Assembly: GCF_028283705.1 (NCBI RefSeq)
Contig: NZ_JAPWKD010000022.1
Span: 186,001 to 250,000, forward strand
Reading direction: 5' to 3'
Origin: Pantoea sp.
GTDB lineage: Bacteria > Pseudomonadota > Gammaproteobacteria > Enterobacterales > Enterobacteriaceae
Length of the DNA stretch: 64,000 bases
Within the stretch, counting starts at the first letter, position 1, and every line of letters begins with the position of its first letter. Under the pieces are notes generated by a model. The model did no database searches and had not been told where the DNA came from. It saw nothing but the letters and a program-made list of their open reading frames with translations. The position numbers were made by a program, and so were the translations under genes. Shown here piece after piece: positions 27,101 to 35,356 of the stretch.

Positions 27101-28240
27101 GTTCCAGGTGAACAGAATGTCATTGCCACCGCGATCACTCAGACGCAGCGGCAGGGAAGATTCATCATCGGATAACGCCGGGAAGTGCCAGCGCTCGCCG
27201 CTGATGTCATAGAGTGACCAGCTGTCATCCTGGTGATGTTCCAGCCACTGTTTTTCATCGGCACACCAAGTGCGATGGCCCCGAGGGACCCGGGGAAAAG
27301 AAATGAAGTCGCCGGAGGGCGCGCGCCATACCAGGCCATCCTGATAATGCTGCAGCCGGGTTTCCCAGAACAGATGCCAGCCCCGGCCCAGCACGCTGTC
27401 GCCGGGATTACCGCTGCGCCAGTAGCGCTGCCAGCGCACCGGCAGGCGGGAAGGCAGCACAAAATCCAGCTCGTCATCACCGCTGAGAAACTTCTGGCCG
27501 CTGACGATATCCACCGGGCGGGCAATAATCCCTGCCGCTGCGGCGCCGGTCATCAGCATCCCGGCCCGGCAGGCAATACGCGCAAGTTTGTTGATGCCCG
27601 GCAACCTGCTCAGTAATTTGCTCAGCGCACCGGTCTTGCCGGCCAGGCCGCCCCAGCCACCAGCGAATCCGGCAAACAGCAGCGTCAGATCCGAGAATTT
27701 ATATAACCATTCAGGGACTTCAGGTTCGATCGGCAGGGTCTGCTGTGCAGCACCACCGATAAACACATTGGCGGAGCCGGTCATCACCTTTGCATCGCAG
27801 GTGGTATGGTCCCCGAGGCGCGCGGCGGGCATGCCGTTGATAAAGACGCTGGACGATCCTTCCGCCATCTGCTCGGAACCGTCGTCAGAACAGTCCACTT
27901 CGCTGTAAGTGGCGACCGCCGCAGGCTGACCATTGATAAAAACATCGGCCGAGCCGGTGGTGATGGTGCCTTCTTTTGACATGCTGGCGGCACCGGCTTC
28001 GGCAATACCATCGCGGGCTGCCGTCGCCAGTTCCCCCGTGATCCAGCCGACCGCCACGCTGGCACCGATCAGCAGAACACCCACGCCGAGACAGGCTGCG
28101 CCCAGCCCGGCAATCATTAGTGCGCCCGAGGCAATCCCCCCGACCGCCGCAATCAATCCGCCAATCAGCGTGCCACCAATCATGCCTGCAAGGGCATGAG
28201 AATGCCCGATGTCGTCCCCGACGCGTGCAGCTTCAAACAT
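24152..28240 (-). CDS. Full-length prePAAR/PAAR Rhs toxin
   Basis: A 1362-residue Rhs effector of the type that rides on VgrG in type VI secretion. ATG 28240 is chosen because the product then begins MFEAARVGDDIGH, the prePAAR motif AARxxDxxxH. Glycine-rich hydrophobic segments (about 19-66) form the transmembrane region bound by Eag chaperones. A PAAR domain follows (about 91-165, two VFINGxPAA repeats and GDHTTC). The YD-repeat shell runs to DPLGL at about 1275, the usual self-cleavage site. The 87-residue tip has GDYFYMDNMHKDHYETF, GVFNLDGS and a basic end (KATKRKGPGC), resembling colicin E3-type RNases; this last point is a guess. A shell stretch of about 1.76 kb is nearly identical to module 3. 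Confidence 0.92.
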   Translation of the reverse strand: MFEAARVGDDIGHSHALAGMIGGTLIGGLIAAVGGIASGALMIAGLGAACLGVGVLLIGASVAVGWITGELATAARDGIAEAGAASMSKEGTITTGSADVFINGQPAAVATYSEVDCSDDGSEQMAEGSSSVFINGMPAARLGDHTTCDAKVMTGSANVFIGGAAQQTLPIEPEVPEWLYKFSDLTLLFAGFAGGWGGLAGKTGALSKLLSRLPGINKLARIACRAGMLMTGAAAAGIIARPVDIVSGQKFLSGDDELDFVLPSRLPVRWQRYWRSGNPGDSVLGRGWHLFWETRLQHYQDGLVWRAPSGDFISFPRVPRGHRTWCADEKQWLEHHQDDSWSLYDISGERWHFPALSDDESSLPLRLSDRGGNDILFTWNADRTLHALTDSAGQTVVCRYNAGRLTGAWLDDEVCLVSYAYDDQHQLVCVTGRGGSVRRRFQWRDGLMIAHEDANGLLSEYRWQEIDGLPRVVAFRHNGGEQLEFSYDFAAGTRRALRDDGAQAHWLIDDDDNVARFTDFDGRQTTLIYADGELSDVILPGGAMRRSSWDKYGRMTSETDPAGRRTEYHWHRQTDLITRIQHPDQTSTQSLYDAAGRLLSETDASGYATVYHYPDDEETLPESVTDATGGVVQLAWNRQGLLTQRTDCSGSVTRFSYDRFGQLLRSEDAEGNVTQREWNNAGQLCTLIHPDDSRETLIWNPRGQLSGWRDTLDSEIRWAYNVAGLPVSQTDRLGRTRRWHYDPRGNLLRLENGNGGEYRFDYDAAGRPLREVRPDETERLWQWDERGLLSAMREDGMPGPDGGLPRRIQQFRYDDSGLLTGRSHCHAGYRYRHDRAGQLVSVTRTPTEEGAALGIEADEILFRRDASGRLLSESGRSGTLDYQWDELNNLSGLTLPDGQQLSWLHYGSGHVSAIRFNRQLVSEFTRDRLHRETRRSQGARWQSREYDSLGRRTRQQSAVTDGVALPEKDILSRAFRYCARGELAGIHDTLRGQVDYGYDAEGRLLKHYEARQGHASRQFRYDAADNLVDEEQASVAVRDNRLRQWQQLFMKYDAWGNLIRRRSGQYEQHFTYDAENRLITAGGSGPQGRFTAHYHYDALGRRTRKVVNSGQGEQETCFLWQGYRLLQEQQANGSRQTYVYDPAETWSPLARIDHQQDAEQGETVWFSTDLNGAPLEVTDAEGTVRWSGQYGSFGEVSRQTEGFYRLPGSASLHHQPLRYAGQYADRETGLHYNLFRYYDPQVGRFTVQDPVGLAGGWNLYQYAPNPLGWMDPLGLSFIDIIGDAAQKTGKKYQGAEIFKISSKVKIGNVTFKNGDYFYMDNMHKDHYETFSALDKSKGVFNLDGSYNERKSAKATKRKGPGC

Positions 28241-28257
28241 AACAACATTCCTTATCG

Positions 28258-28695
28258 TTAAGCGTGAAAACGGAAGCTCCTGAGCAGGGAGGCAAAACGC
28301 GATGTATCCGTATCGCTCAGTACATCCATCGAAGTCATGGTGAACACCAGCACTCTGCTGTTGTCCGGGGTGAAAACCGCCTGCTGCTGCCAGACGCATC
28401 TGCCATCACGCAGGTAACTGGCGTGGATGATTTCGCCCGACAGGAGATTCTCGCCAAGCGCAGCGGAGGCACGTTGTAACTGTTTCCAGCCCTGCAGATG
28501 CTGCGCCATCAGTGCCAGTTGACGATCAATATACGTATCCAGCGCTTCATCAGCGTGGAGCGTATCGCGGGAGATATTGAACGCGGGTAAACCCGCACCT
28601 GTTACCGTAAAGACATTGACTGTACGATCCTGATAGCAGTCAGGCAGCGCAATCAGGCCTTCCGTGAAGAGACAAAATTGAGTTGAGTCGTTCAT
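28258..28695 (-). CDS. eagR: EagR chaperone (DUF1795/DcrB-like)
   Basis: A 145-residue protein of the DUF1795 family whose members, the Eag chaperones, bind the N-terminal transmembrane region of prePAAR Rhs effectors and load them onto VgrG. The sequence runs from MNDSTQFCLFTEGLIALPD through VNVFTVTGAGLPAFNISRD to FASLLRSFRFHA. I choose ATG 28695, nine bases after AGGGA; ATG 28704 lies next to that site. It lies 17 bases upstream of rhs on the same strand, the standard eag-rhs pairing. No vgrG or other type VI gene is in the window, so the apparatus must be elsewhere. Confidence 0.88.
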   Translation of the reverse strand: MNDSTQFCLFTEGLIALPDCYQDRTVNVFTVTGAGLPAFNISRDTLHADEALDTYIDRQLALMAQHLQGWKQLQRASAALGENLLSGEIIHASYLRDGRCVWQQQAVFTPDNSRVLVFTMTSMDVLSDTDTSRFASLLRSFRFHA

Positions 28696-28791
28696 TGAGC
28701 GCATTCCCTATGCTTAAAACGTAGGGGAGTCTCTCATATGACGTCGCCATTGACCACATTTTAAGCTGGCACTGAATTTTCTGCTGACTGG

Positions 28792-28818
28792 TACAGCGCG
28801 ATAAATCGCGCTGTTGTA
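28792..28818. repeat. Palindromic dispersed repeat, divergent copy
   Basis: TACAGCGCGATAAATCGCGC followed by TGTTGTA forms a near-perfect palindrome with the same GCGCGATAAATCGCGC core as the copies at 9077, 42433 and 44300. It sits just past the stop of the esterase gene, between it and eagR. Confidence 0.75.
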
Positions 28819-28825
28819 AATTCCC

Positions 28826-29740
28826 TTACTTCACCAGGTTTGCCTGCCAGTCACTAAACAGCGTCGGCCAGTTTTTTGCCGGAATGTCCTGTTTCTTCAC
28901 GATGCCAAAACCATGGCCTCCCAGCTGAAACAGATGCAGCTCAACCGGCACCTTGTTTTTGCGCAACGCGTCAAACATCCGCAAGGTGTTCTGTGGCGAG
29001 GCCGTGCCATCATTCAGCGCCTGGGCAAGGAAAGTGGGGGGCGTATGGGCGGATACCCGGTTTTCCTGTGAATAACGTTGTTTGACGTCATCATTGATAT
29101 CTTTGCCATACATCGCCGCACGCGTGCCGTTATGAGTGACGCCATCTTTCAGAGACAGCACCGGATAGATCAGCGCAGCAAAATCAGGACGCGCAGAAAC
29201 CTTGTCCTGCTCATCCTTTGCCGGGTAATTGCTGGCATCAGGATCGTTGCTGACATTGGCCGCCAGGAAGGCACCGGCCGAAAAGCCCATCACGCCAATC
29301 TGATTCGGCGCGACCTGGTATTGGTCAGCATTGGCGCGAATCAGGCGCATGGCGCGCTGAACATCGGCAAAAGCATCATTGCGGTTAACCTCTGATCCAC
29401 CGTGTGGCATGCGGTAAAGGAGCACGAACGAGGAATAGCCTTTTTTACTCAGGACCTTTGCCACATCCAGCCCTTCGAGATCTTCCATAATATAAGAAAA
29501 TCCCCCACCCGGAATGATAAGCACCGCCGAATGATTATTTTCTCCGGCCGGTGGAACATAAATCATTTCCGGTGATGCCACCTTTGTGACAGCACGATTA
29601 TTATCTGCCAGGTTCTTACTAAAGTTAATAAATGTATTATTTCCTGACACTTCATTTGACCAGATCGGAATTTCCTTATTGGCAAATGCGCTGGGAAGAT
29701 AAATCAGGGAAATCAATGCGGATAAAAAAATCGACTTCAT
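28826..29740 (-). CDS. Secreted alpha/beta-hydrolase, probable carbohydrate esterase
   Basis: A 304-residue exported hydrolase. ATG 29740 gives a clean signal peptide (MKSIFLSALISLIYLPSAFA), whereas the longer frame hides it. The mature part has the oxyanion motif IPGGGFSY, the nucleophile GFSAGA, and a late QLGGHGFG with the catalytic histidine, so it is a BD-FAE/acetyl-esterase-like enzyme acting in the periplasm or outside. It is divergent from a polymerase-like membrane gene and near an acyltransferase, so removal of acyl groups from a polysaccharide is plausible. The substrate is not known. Confidence 0.75.
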   Translation of the reverse strand: MKSIFLSALISLIYLPSAFANKEIPIWSNEVSGNNTFINFSKNLADNNRAVTKVASPEMIYVPPAGENNHSAVLIIPGGGFSYIMEDLEGLDVAKVLSKKGYSSFVLLYRMPHGGSEVNRNDAFADVQRAMRLIRANADQYQVAPNQIGVMGFSAGAFLAANVSNDPDASNYPAKDEQDKVSARPDFAALIYPVLSLKDGVTHNGTRAAMYGKDINDDVKQRYSQENRVSAHTPPTFLAQALNDGTASPQNTLRMFDALRKNKVPVELHLFQLGGHGFGIVKKQDIPAKNWPTLFSDWQANLVK

Positions 29741-30008
29741 CTTTCTGGCTCCAAATCCTGAATGAAAACAACAACAAGCGTTCCGACAGCTCACCACAAC
29801 GGCACGCCCTCTGCAGCAGAATCCAATCCCAGAAGAAAAAACCTGACTTTATAATAAGTCCAAATGAATCTATAGAGAAAGGTAGCAAATATTGGTGTGC
29901 ATTTTCACCCAATATAATTATGGACCAGAAAAAATTAGACTTTTCTCATGTTTACGTTAACAACACCCTATGTTATAAGTAAATTTTAAACTATAAGAAT
30001 CTGTGACC

Positions 30009-31142
30009 ATGGGAATTTACTGGATCATAAGCCTGACATTGACCTTCGTGGCAATTGTTGAAGTCATGCTTAGTAAAGATGAAAACACAGCACGACTCAG
30101 ATTATATCTTTATTTTGTTGCCGTGGTCGTGCTTTTTACCTTTGGTGGAATTCGTGGTCTTGGCACCGGTCTGGATGATTTACAGTATCGCCAGTTCTTC
30201 TCACAGTTTATCGATCAGATTATTATCGATGGCTTCTGGAATGCGGTTATCAACTTCCGCTATGAACCGGCTATTTATGCCATTGCGGGCATTACCCGAA
30301 TATTTACCGCCAATCCGGACATCTTTATCTTTGTCTTTACCGTGATTGCCGTCTGCGTCAATGCGCATTATTTCCGTAAGCTAACGCCGATCCCCTTAGT
30401 CGCCCTGGCTGTGTACTCTGCACACCTGTTTATCAATAAAGACATGAACCAGATTCGCTTTGGTTTGTGTTCGGCATTTTTAATGGGTTTTGTTTATCAT
30501 TTCGCACGCAGAAGTAAATCCGGAATGGTAACCACCTTTATTCTGTCGTTTATCAGCCACGCCACCGGTATTGTTGCGTTACTGGTACCGATAGCGCTGA
30601 TTGTGAAAAAACATAAGTACATACCGATACTTATCGTGTTAGCCAGCCTGCCACTGGCCTTCATGGGCAGCTCGGCGTTAATCTCTGCCCTCTCCAGCCA
30701 TCTGGGTTCGTTAGGCGACAGGGCAATGGGCTACGCCAACCAGGACTCCGCACAGGAACAGGGCATCATCACCCTTTCCAACCTGAAAAATATTGGCTTC
30801 GTCTTCATCTTTAGCTTCCTGCTGCTGAGCGACAAAATAAAGAATTTTGAAGATGAGAAATTCCGCCTTTACTACATCCTGGTCATAACCTTTGCGATTG
30901 GTAGTGGTTTGAGGATGGCTCTGCAGGATTATGCGTCCGGCGGGCGCCTGGCCAACTATTTATTGCAGGTAGAGCCGGTCCTTATTTCCCTGTGCATCTG
31001 GGAAACGAAGAAATTCATGAAGGTTCTGGCGGTGGGCGTGACGGTATTAATGGTTCTTTACTATCTTTATTACAATACTATTTCAAGTAAGCAGTCGATC
31101 ACCGGCTACCAGGTTTCTCGTACCTTCCAGCTGTTCCGCTAA
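30009..31142 (+). CDS. EpsG/Wzy-like polysaccharide polymerase
   Basis: A polytopic inner-membrane protein of 377 residues with about ten transmembrane helices. The EpsG-family pattern is visible: FTFGGIRGLGTGLDDLQYR after helix 2, a periplasmic loop near RYEPAIYAIAG, and HLFINKDMNQIRFGLCSAF. EpsG and Wzy proteins link polysaccharide repeat units. I start at ATG 30009; a GTG two codons upstream is possible. No glycosyltransferases or export genes are adjacent, so it is a stand-alone polymerase or a remnant of a larger locus. The 268-bp gap to the esterase is AT-rich and probably holds divergent promoters. Confidence 0.75.
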   Translation: MGIYWIISLTLTFVAIVEVMLSKDENTARLRLYLYFVAVVVLFTFGGIRGLGTGLDDLQYRQFFSQFIDQIIIDGFWNAVINFRYEPAIYAIAGITRIFTANPDIFIFVFTVIAVCVNAHYFRKLTPIPLVALAVYSAHLFINKDMNQIRFGLCSAFLMGFVYHFARRSKSGMVTTFILSFISHATGIVALLVPIALIVKKHKYIPILIVLASLPLAFMGSSALISALSSHLGSLGDRAMGYANQDSAQEQGIITLSNLKNIGFVFIFSFLLLSDKIKNFEDEKFRLYYILVITFAIGSGLRMALQDYASGGRLANYLLQVEPVLISLCIWETKKFMKVLAVGVTVLMVLYYLYYNTISSKQSITGYQVSRTFQLFR

Positions 31143-31148
31143 AAAAAT

Positions 31149-31173
31149 GCGCTGACGTTAACTGCGTCAGCGC
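31149..31173 (+). terminator. Hairpin after the polymerase gene
   Basis: Stem GCGCTGACG / CGTCAGCGC with loop TTAACTG begins six bases after the polymerase stop. It is followed by a weak T-stretch (CTTCTATTT). The remaining 200 bases to the acyltransferase hold no gene, so that gene likely has its own promoter. Confidence 0.6.
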
Positions 31174-31379
31174 TGCGCTTCTATTTAAGAATACCCCGAT
31201 AGACACATAAGGAAAGTCCGAATATCTTTGCTGTTCGGGGCATTGCTTGCATTTTGAATCTTTTAAAACTCTAATAGCTGAACATCTGCGTCAGCAGTGA
31301 TCGGATTATTCCTAACAACTCACGTGAAGTTTATTAATGATTTCACTGGCGCAACGTCACTCAATGAAAGAATGCAGAT

Positions 31380-32414
31380 ATGAACGAAAAAAATAACTTC
31401 GACATCGTCCGACTATCGCTCGCCTTTATCGTGTTACTGGTGCATTCGGCAGAAGTCACCAGAAATCCTGACATTCGTTTCCTTGCTCACTTTCTGAATA
31501 GTGATTTTGCCGTAAAAGGATTTTTCGCAATAAGTGGTTTTCTTATTGCAAAAAGTTACTTAAGAAGTAAATCACTCACCTCTTATTTTATTAAGCGTGC
31601 GCAACGAATTTTACCCGCGTATATATTCGTGGTGATTATGTGCTTCGTGATTGGTCTGTGCCTGACGACGCTGCCCATTGTCGATTTTCTGAAAAACAAA
31701 GAAACTATCAAGTATCTGATAGCGAACTTCTCGTTCCTCAACTTCATCCAGCCATCCCTGCCGGGCGTGTTCACCAGCAACCCGAACCAGCCGCTGGATG
31801 GCTCCCTGTGGACGATTAAGGCTGAGCTGAGTCTCTACGTGCTGTTGCCCTTCGTTCTGCCGCTGATGAAGAAAAACCCGTTGAAAGTCTGGGGAGCAAT
31901 TTTCATCATTTCCTGTGCCTGGTTCTTTTACTTCACAGCAGTGTATACCGGAGCCAAAGCCGATACGCTGGCGAAACAGTTCATTTCGCTCTCTTCCTAC
32001 TTCTTCTTTGGCAGCCTGCTGGCGACCCATCAGCCCACGTTTGATCGTCTGAAAGAAATCACCATTATTTCACTGGTGGTGTTTCTGCTGTTCAAAGGCA
32101 CCGATTACGCCTTCCTGGTGGAGCCGATCGCCTTCTCGTCGGTGGTGATTCTGTTCTGCACCAACCTATGTAGCGAGATCAAAATCAGCCAGTACGGTGA
32201 CATGTCTTACGGGATGTACCTTTATCACTGGCCAATTATTCAGGTGTTGCAGCACTTTGGCGTCTTCAACGCTAACGCCTTCCTCGGCCTGCTGATGACG
32301 ATTGTGATTACCGTGGCGCTGGCTTATACCTCGTGGAACCTGCTGGAAAGCCGCTTCCTGAAACGGGCACATCATACGCCACCGCCCATTGCGGGCAGCA
32401 CCGCTCGCGACTGA
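31380..32414 (+). CDS. OafA/YrhL-type acyltransferase
   Basis: A 344-residue acyltransferase-3 membrane protein with about ten transmembrane segments. It opens NFDIVRLSLAFIVLLVHSAE, containing the catalytic-type histidine. GFFAISGFLIAKSYLRSKSL and DMSYGMYLYHWPIIQVLQHF are typical of enzymes that O-acylate sugars, such as OafA or exopolysaccharide acetyltransferases. Together with the nearby polymerase and secreted esterase it suggests addition and removal of acyl groups on a surface glycan. It is followed by a strong terminator. Confidence 0.82.
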   Translation: MNEKNNFDIVRLSLAFIVLLVHSAEVTRNPDIRFLAHFLNSDFAVKGFFAISGFLIAKSYLRSKSLTSYFIKRAQRILPAYIFVVIMCFVIGLCLTTLPIVDFLKNKETIKYLIANFSFLNFIQPSLPGVFTSNPNQPLDGSLWTIKAELSLYVLLPFVLPLMKKNPLKVWGAIFIISCAWFFYFTAVYTGAKADTLAKQFISLSSYFFFGSLLATHQPTFDRLKEITIISLVVFLLFKGTDYAFLVEPIAFSSVVILFCTNLCSEIKISQYGDMSYGMYLYHWPIIQVLQHFGVFNANAFLGLLMTIVITVALAYTSWNLLESRFLKRAHHTPPPIAGSTARD

Positions 32415-32424
32415 TGTTTTAAAC

Positions 32425-32456
32425 AAAAACCCCGTTCAGTAGTGAACGGGGTTTTT
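32425..32456. terminator. Strong bidirectional terminator
   Basis: A perfect 14-bp stem AAAAACCCCGTTCA / TGAACGGGGTTTTT with loop GTAG, followed by ACTTTTT, lies between the convergent acyltransferase and LacI-family genes. It has A/T-runs on both sides. Confidence 0.92.
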
Positions 32457-32462
32457 ACTTTT

Positions 32463-33455
32463 TCAGATGGTGGCACCCATCGAGAGCCGATAGTGCAGAT
32501 TGACCTGCTCAATGGTCGGCAGGTGGTTGATCTTTTTAATCACGATTTCGGTAGCCACTTTGCCCATTTCAAAGCGTGGCGTAATCACGCTGGCCAGACG
32601 TGGCGTAGTGACCTGACCAATCTCCAGCCCATGAAAACCGGCAATTGCCATCGACTGCGGCACCGCGATCCCCGCTGCATGGCACTCCTGCAATACGCCA
32701 ACCGCGAGGTCATCGTTAGTACAGAGAATCGCATCCATCTCCGGATAGAGCTGGCGCGCCAGCGTCATCATGCCGGTACCAATCGATACCGATGACACCT
32801 TGTTTGGCACAATGCGCCCGGCGGGCAGCCCCGCCGCGGCCACCGCATCACAATAACCAGCATAACGTTGCTCATCACGCCGGTCTGACATGGAACCAAA
32901 ATAGATCACACGCTTTTTGCCACTCGCCAGCAGCATCGCCGTCATGTCATAGCCCGCACGATAGTTATCGAACCCGACATTGATGCGATCGCGCGTTTCG
33001 GTCAGTCCCATCACTTCCGCCACCGGAATGGTGGCCGCTTTCAGGTATTTTTCCGCACGGATGGTGTGCACGGACTCGGTGAGAATAAGACCTTTGATAT
33101 TCAATGCCAGCACCGTGGCAATCTGCTCCTCTTCCCGCTGCGGGTTGTAATCATAATTGACCACCAGCGTTTGGTAGCCTTGCGCACTGGTCACGGATTC
33201 AATCCCGGCCAGCAAATCGGCAAAGATTTGATTATTAAAGGAAGGGATCAGCACACCAATGCGTGGCGGACTGGCGCTGCTCAGGGCGAGGTTGTCCGGA
33301 TCAGGCGTGTAGCCGATTTCAGCAATAACGCTGGCAATTTTGTCGGCCGTTTCCGTTTTCACTTTTTCCGGCGTGCGTAAATATCGGCTCACCGTCATCT
33401 TGGTGACCCCCGCCAGGGTGGCAATATCATCCAGGGTGATGCGCTGCGTTTTCAT
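32463..33455 (-). CDS. LacI-family repressor of the GntR/IdnR type
   Basis: A 330-residue repressor with an N-terminal helix-turn-helix (ITLDDIATLAGVTKMTVSRY) and a periplasmic-binding-like sensor. It resembles E. coli IdnR/GntR along its length: IGVLIPSFNNQIFADLLAGI, DRINVGFDNYRAGYDM, and GFHGLEIGQVTTPRLASVIT. IdnR and GntR sense gluconate or idonate derivatives, so a sugar-acid ligand is likely. It is divergent from a sugar porter across a 402-bp gap, the most likely target. No classic GntR palindrome was found there by eye. Confidence 0.82.
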   Translation of the reverse strand: MKTQRITLDDIATLAGVTKMTVSRYLRTPEKVKTETADKIASVIAEIGYTPDPDNLALSSASPPRIGVLIPSFNNQIFADLLAGIESVTSAQGYQTLVVNYDYNPQREEEQIATVLALNIKGLILTESVHTIRAEKYLKAATIPVAEVMGLTETRDRINVGFDNYRAGYDMTAMLLASGKKRVIYFGSMSDRRDEQRYAGYCDAVAAAGLPAGRIVPNKVSSVSIGTGMMTLARQLYPEMDAILCTNDDLAVGVLQECHAAGIAVPQSMAIAGFHGLEIGQVTTPRLASVITPRFEMGKVATEIVIKKINHLPTIEQVNLHYRLSMGATI

Positions 33456-33857
33456 CGCGATGTCCGCAAAGACGGCCTTTCAATCAACGTATTATGCCTG
33501 CTGCCCGGCAAAAAATGAAACCGCACCCTGGCGCAATGAGCGGCAGGGTAAAGTCGCTCATTTCAGAATAAAAATTTCAGAGAAATTCCAGTAAAAAGTA
33601 ACAAGCGCAACATCCCGGCCAGAAGGTAATGACAAAAAACCTATCATTTCATCTGCATAAATCTTACCCCACTTATCCACGACAACAATTTTCGCAACCC
33701 CGCTCACATATTTCGGAAAAAATGATCCAAAAATATCCATTTAGAAAATATATTTCACTGCGAGTACCCTGCGTGAATACACGGAACATCGACAACCTAC
33801 AACATTCCTCTTTCTGGACATGCAACGTTCAGGCGGTAGAGACAAGGGGCTATAACC
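33456..33857. promoter_or_regulatory. Divergent region between IdnR-like gene and sugar porter
   Basis: 402 bp with no convincing gene. The porter-proximal half is AT-rich and presumably holds its promoter and operator; no clear palindrome was picked out. A 60-codon minus-strand frame at 33558-33740 lacks a visible ribosome-binding site and is not annotated. Confidence 0.4.
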
Positions 33858-35321
33858 ATGGATTCCAGACAAAAACGCTACAACATGAGGTATGTCATTC
33901 TCTGCTGCACCGTCGCCGCATTTGGCGGGTTGCTGATGGGGTATGACTCTTCCATTATCTCAGGTGCAATCGAACCCTTAAGTGAATACTTCCAGCTGAC
34001 ACCCGCTGAAACGGGCTGGGCAGTCTCTAACATTCTGCTCGGGAGTCTGGTGGGTTGTTTTATCGCCCCGCGCCTGAGCGATGTGCTGGGACGCAAAAAA
34101 TCTCTCGCCATTACCGCCTTGCTGTTTACCGTTTCGGTGATCGGCACCGCCATCGCCCACAATTTCACGATATTTGTGCTTTTCCGCATCATCGGTGGCC
34201 TGGCAATCGGACTCGCTTCGGTGATCTCGCCTATCTATCTGGCGGAGCTGTCGCCATCAAAGTTTCGTGGTCGCACCACCGCGCTGTATGCGGTGTGCTG
34301 CGTCGGCGGGCAATCGGTGGTGCTGCTGACTAACTACTTCATCACCAAATCGATGCTGCCGGAAGCGATGATCGCTATGGGCTGGCGCTATATTCTGGCG
34401 ACCGCACTGGTGCCCTGCGCGTTGTTTATCTTCTTTATCGCCTTTATCCCGGAATCACCGCGCTGGAATGTGCTGAAAGGCAAATACGATGCCGCCCTGG
34501 ACACACTGACCAAAATCTCCAACCGCGAGCATGCGGAAAGCGTGTTCAGCGAAATCAAACACTCGTTCTCCGACGAGGCAGCACGTCAGCACAAGGCACG
34601 TTTTCGCCTTGATAAAACCACGGTGCCATTGCTGGTGATCGGTATTGGTCTGGCAGTGGGTAACCAAATCAGCGGCATTAACGTGATTCAGTATTTTGGG
34701 CCAACGCTACTGAAAAATGTCTCTGGCAGTGTGGATTCGGCGCTGCTGCAAACCTTCTGGCTGTCCGTTTGTCAGTTTATTGGCGTACTGGTAGGGATGA
34801 CGCTGATCGATAAAGTGGGGCGTCGTAAGCTGCTGCTGCTCGGGGCCATCACCTCCTGCATCTTCCTGGCTTACTCGTTTATCGCCTTCTATTACCATCT
34901 GCCAGGCCTGCTGCCGGTGATCGGTCTGTTCGCCTATATGATTTTCTTCGGTATGACCTGGGGCCAGATTGTCTGGACGGTGCTGGGCGAGATCTTCCCG
35001 ACCGAAATCCGCTCCATCTGTGTCGGGATCTCCATCTGCGCGATGTCGATGGCGAACTTTATCATCAGTTCCACCTTCCCGATCATGAACAGCAGCCCGA
35101 TGTTGATCGATATGTTCCACGGTGGTTTCCCGCTGCTGCTGTTCGCGATTTTCTCGCTGGGTATGTACTTCTTCACCTTCCGCTATCTGCCGGAAACGGC
35201 GGGGGTATCGCTGGAGAAAATTCACGGCCTGGTGCTGGAAAAATTCAATGTGGATGCAGAATTGCCAGCCGCCACCAGCAGCAGCAAATCCGCTGAGTCA
35301 CTGAATATTCCACGGCATTAA
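33858..35321 (+). CDS. MFS sugar porter (XylE/GalP-like)
   Basis: A 487-residue major facilitator of the sugar porter family, twelve transmembrane helices, inner membrane, presumably H+ symport. Family signatures are in order: GYDSSIISGAI in helix 1, DVLGRKKS in loop 2-3, PESPRWN before the central loop, NQISGINVIQYFGPTLL in helix 7, DKVGRRKL in loop 8-9 and PETAG near the C-terminus. The substrate cannot be read from sequence; the divergent IdnR/GntR-like regulator and the downstream ROK regulator suggest a hexose, pentose or sugar acid. It ends just before a hairpin shared with the ROK gene. Confidence 0.85.
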   Translation: MDSRQKRYNMRYVILCCTVAAFGGLLMGYDSSIISGAIEPLSEYFQLTPAETGWAVSNILLGSLVGCFIAPRLSDVLGRKKSLAITALLFTVSVIGTAIAHNFTIFVLFRIIGGLAIGLASVISPIYLAELSPSKFRGRTTALYAVCCVGGQSVVLLTNYFITKSMLPEAMIAMGWRYILATALVPCALFIFFIAFIPESPRWNVLKGKYDAALDTLTKISNREHAESVFSEIKHSFSDEAARQHKARFRLDKTTVPLLVIGIGLAVGNQISGINVIQYFGPTLLKNVSGSVDSALLQTFWLSVCQFIGVLVGMTLIDKVGRRKLLLLGAITSCIFLAYSFIAFYYHLPGLLPVIGLFAYMIFFGMTWGQIVWTVLGEIFPTEIRSICVGISICAMSMANFIISSTFPIMNSSPMLIDMFHGGFPLLLFAIFSLGMYFFTFRYLPETAGVSLEKIHGLVLEKFNVDAELPAATSSSKSAESLNIPRH

Positions 35322-35325
35322 AACT

Positions 35326-35350
35326 CAGGGTCGCCATTTTGGCGACCCTG
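35326..35350. terminator. Hairpin between convergent porter and ROK genes
   Basis: Stem CAGGGTCGCC / GGCGACCCTG with loop ATTTT. The minus-strand exit reads AGTTTTAAT, so it suits the ROK gene better; the plus-strand exit has no T-run. Confidence 0.65.
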
Positions 35351-35356
35351 ATGAAA

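Noticed and set aside
18858..28800. CRISPR array or tandem repeat arrays within the Rhs region
   Set aside because: The repeats there are large duplicated core segments and one pair of 18-mers; no regularly spaced short repeats occur anywhere in the window.
33558..33740. A 60-codon minus-strand frame (MDIFGSFFPKYVSG) between the IdnR-like gene and the sugar porter
   Set aside because: It lies in an AT-rich promoter region, lacks a ribosome-binding site and has no recognisable family; possible but unsupported.
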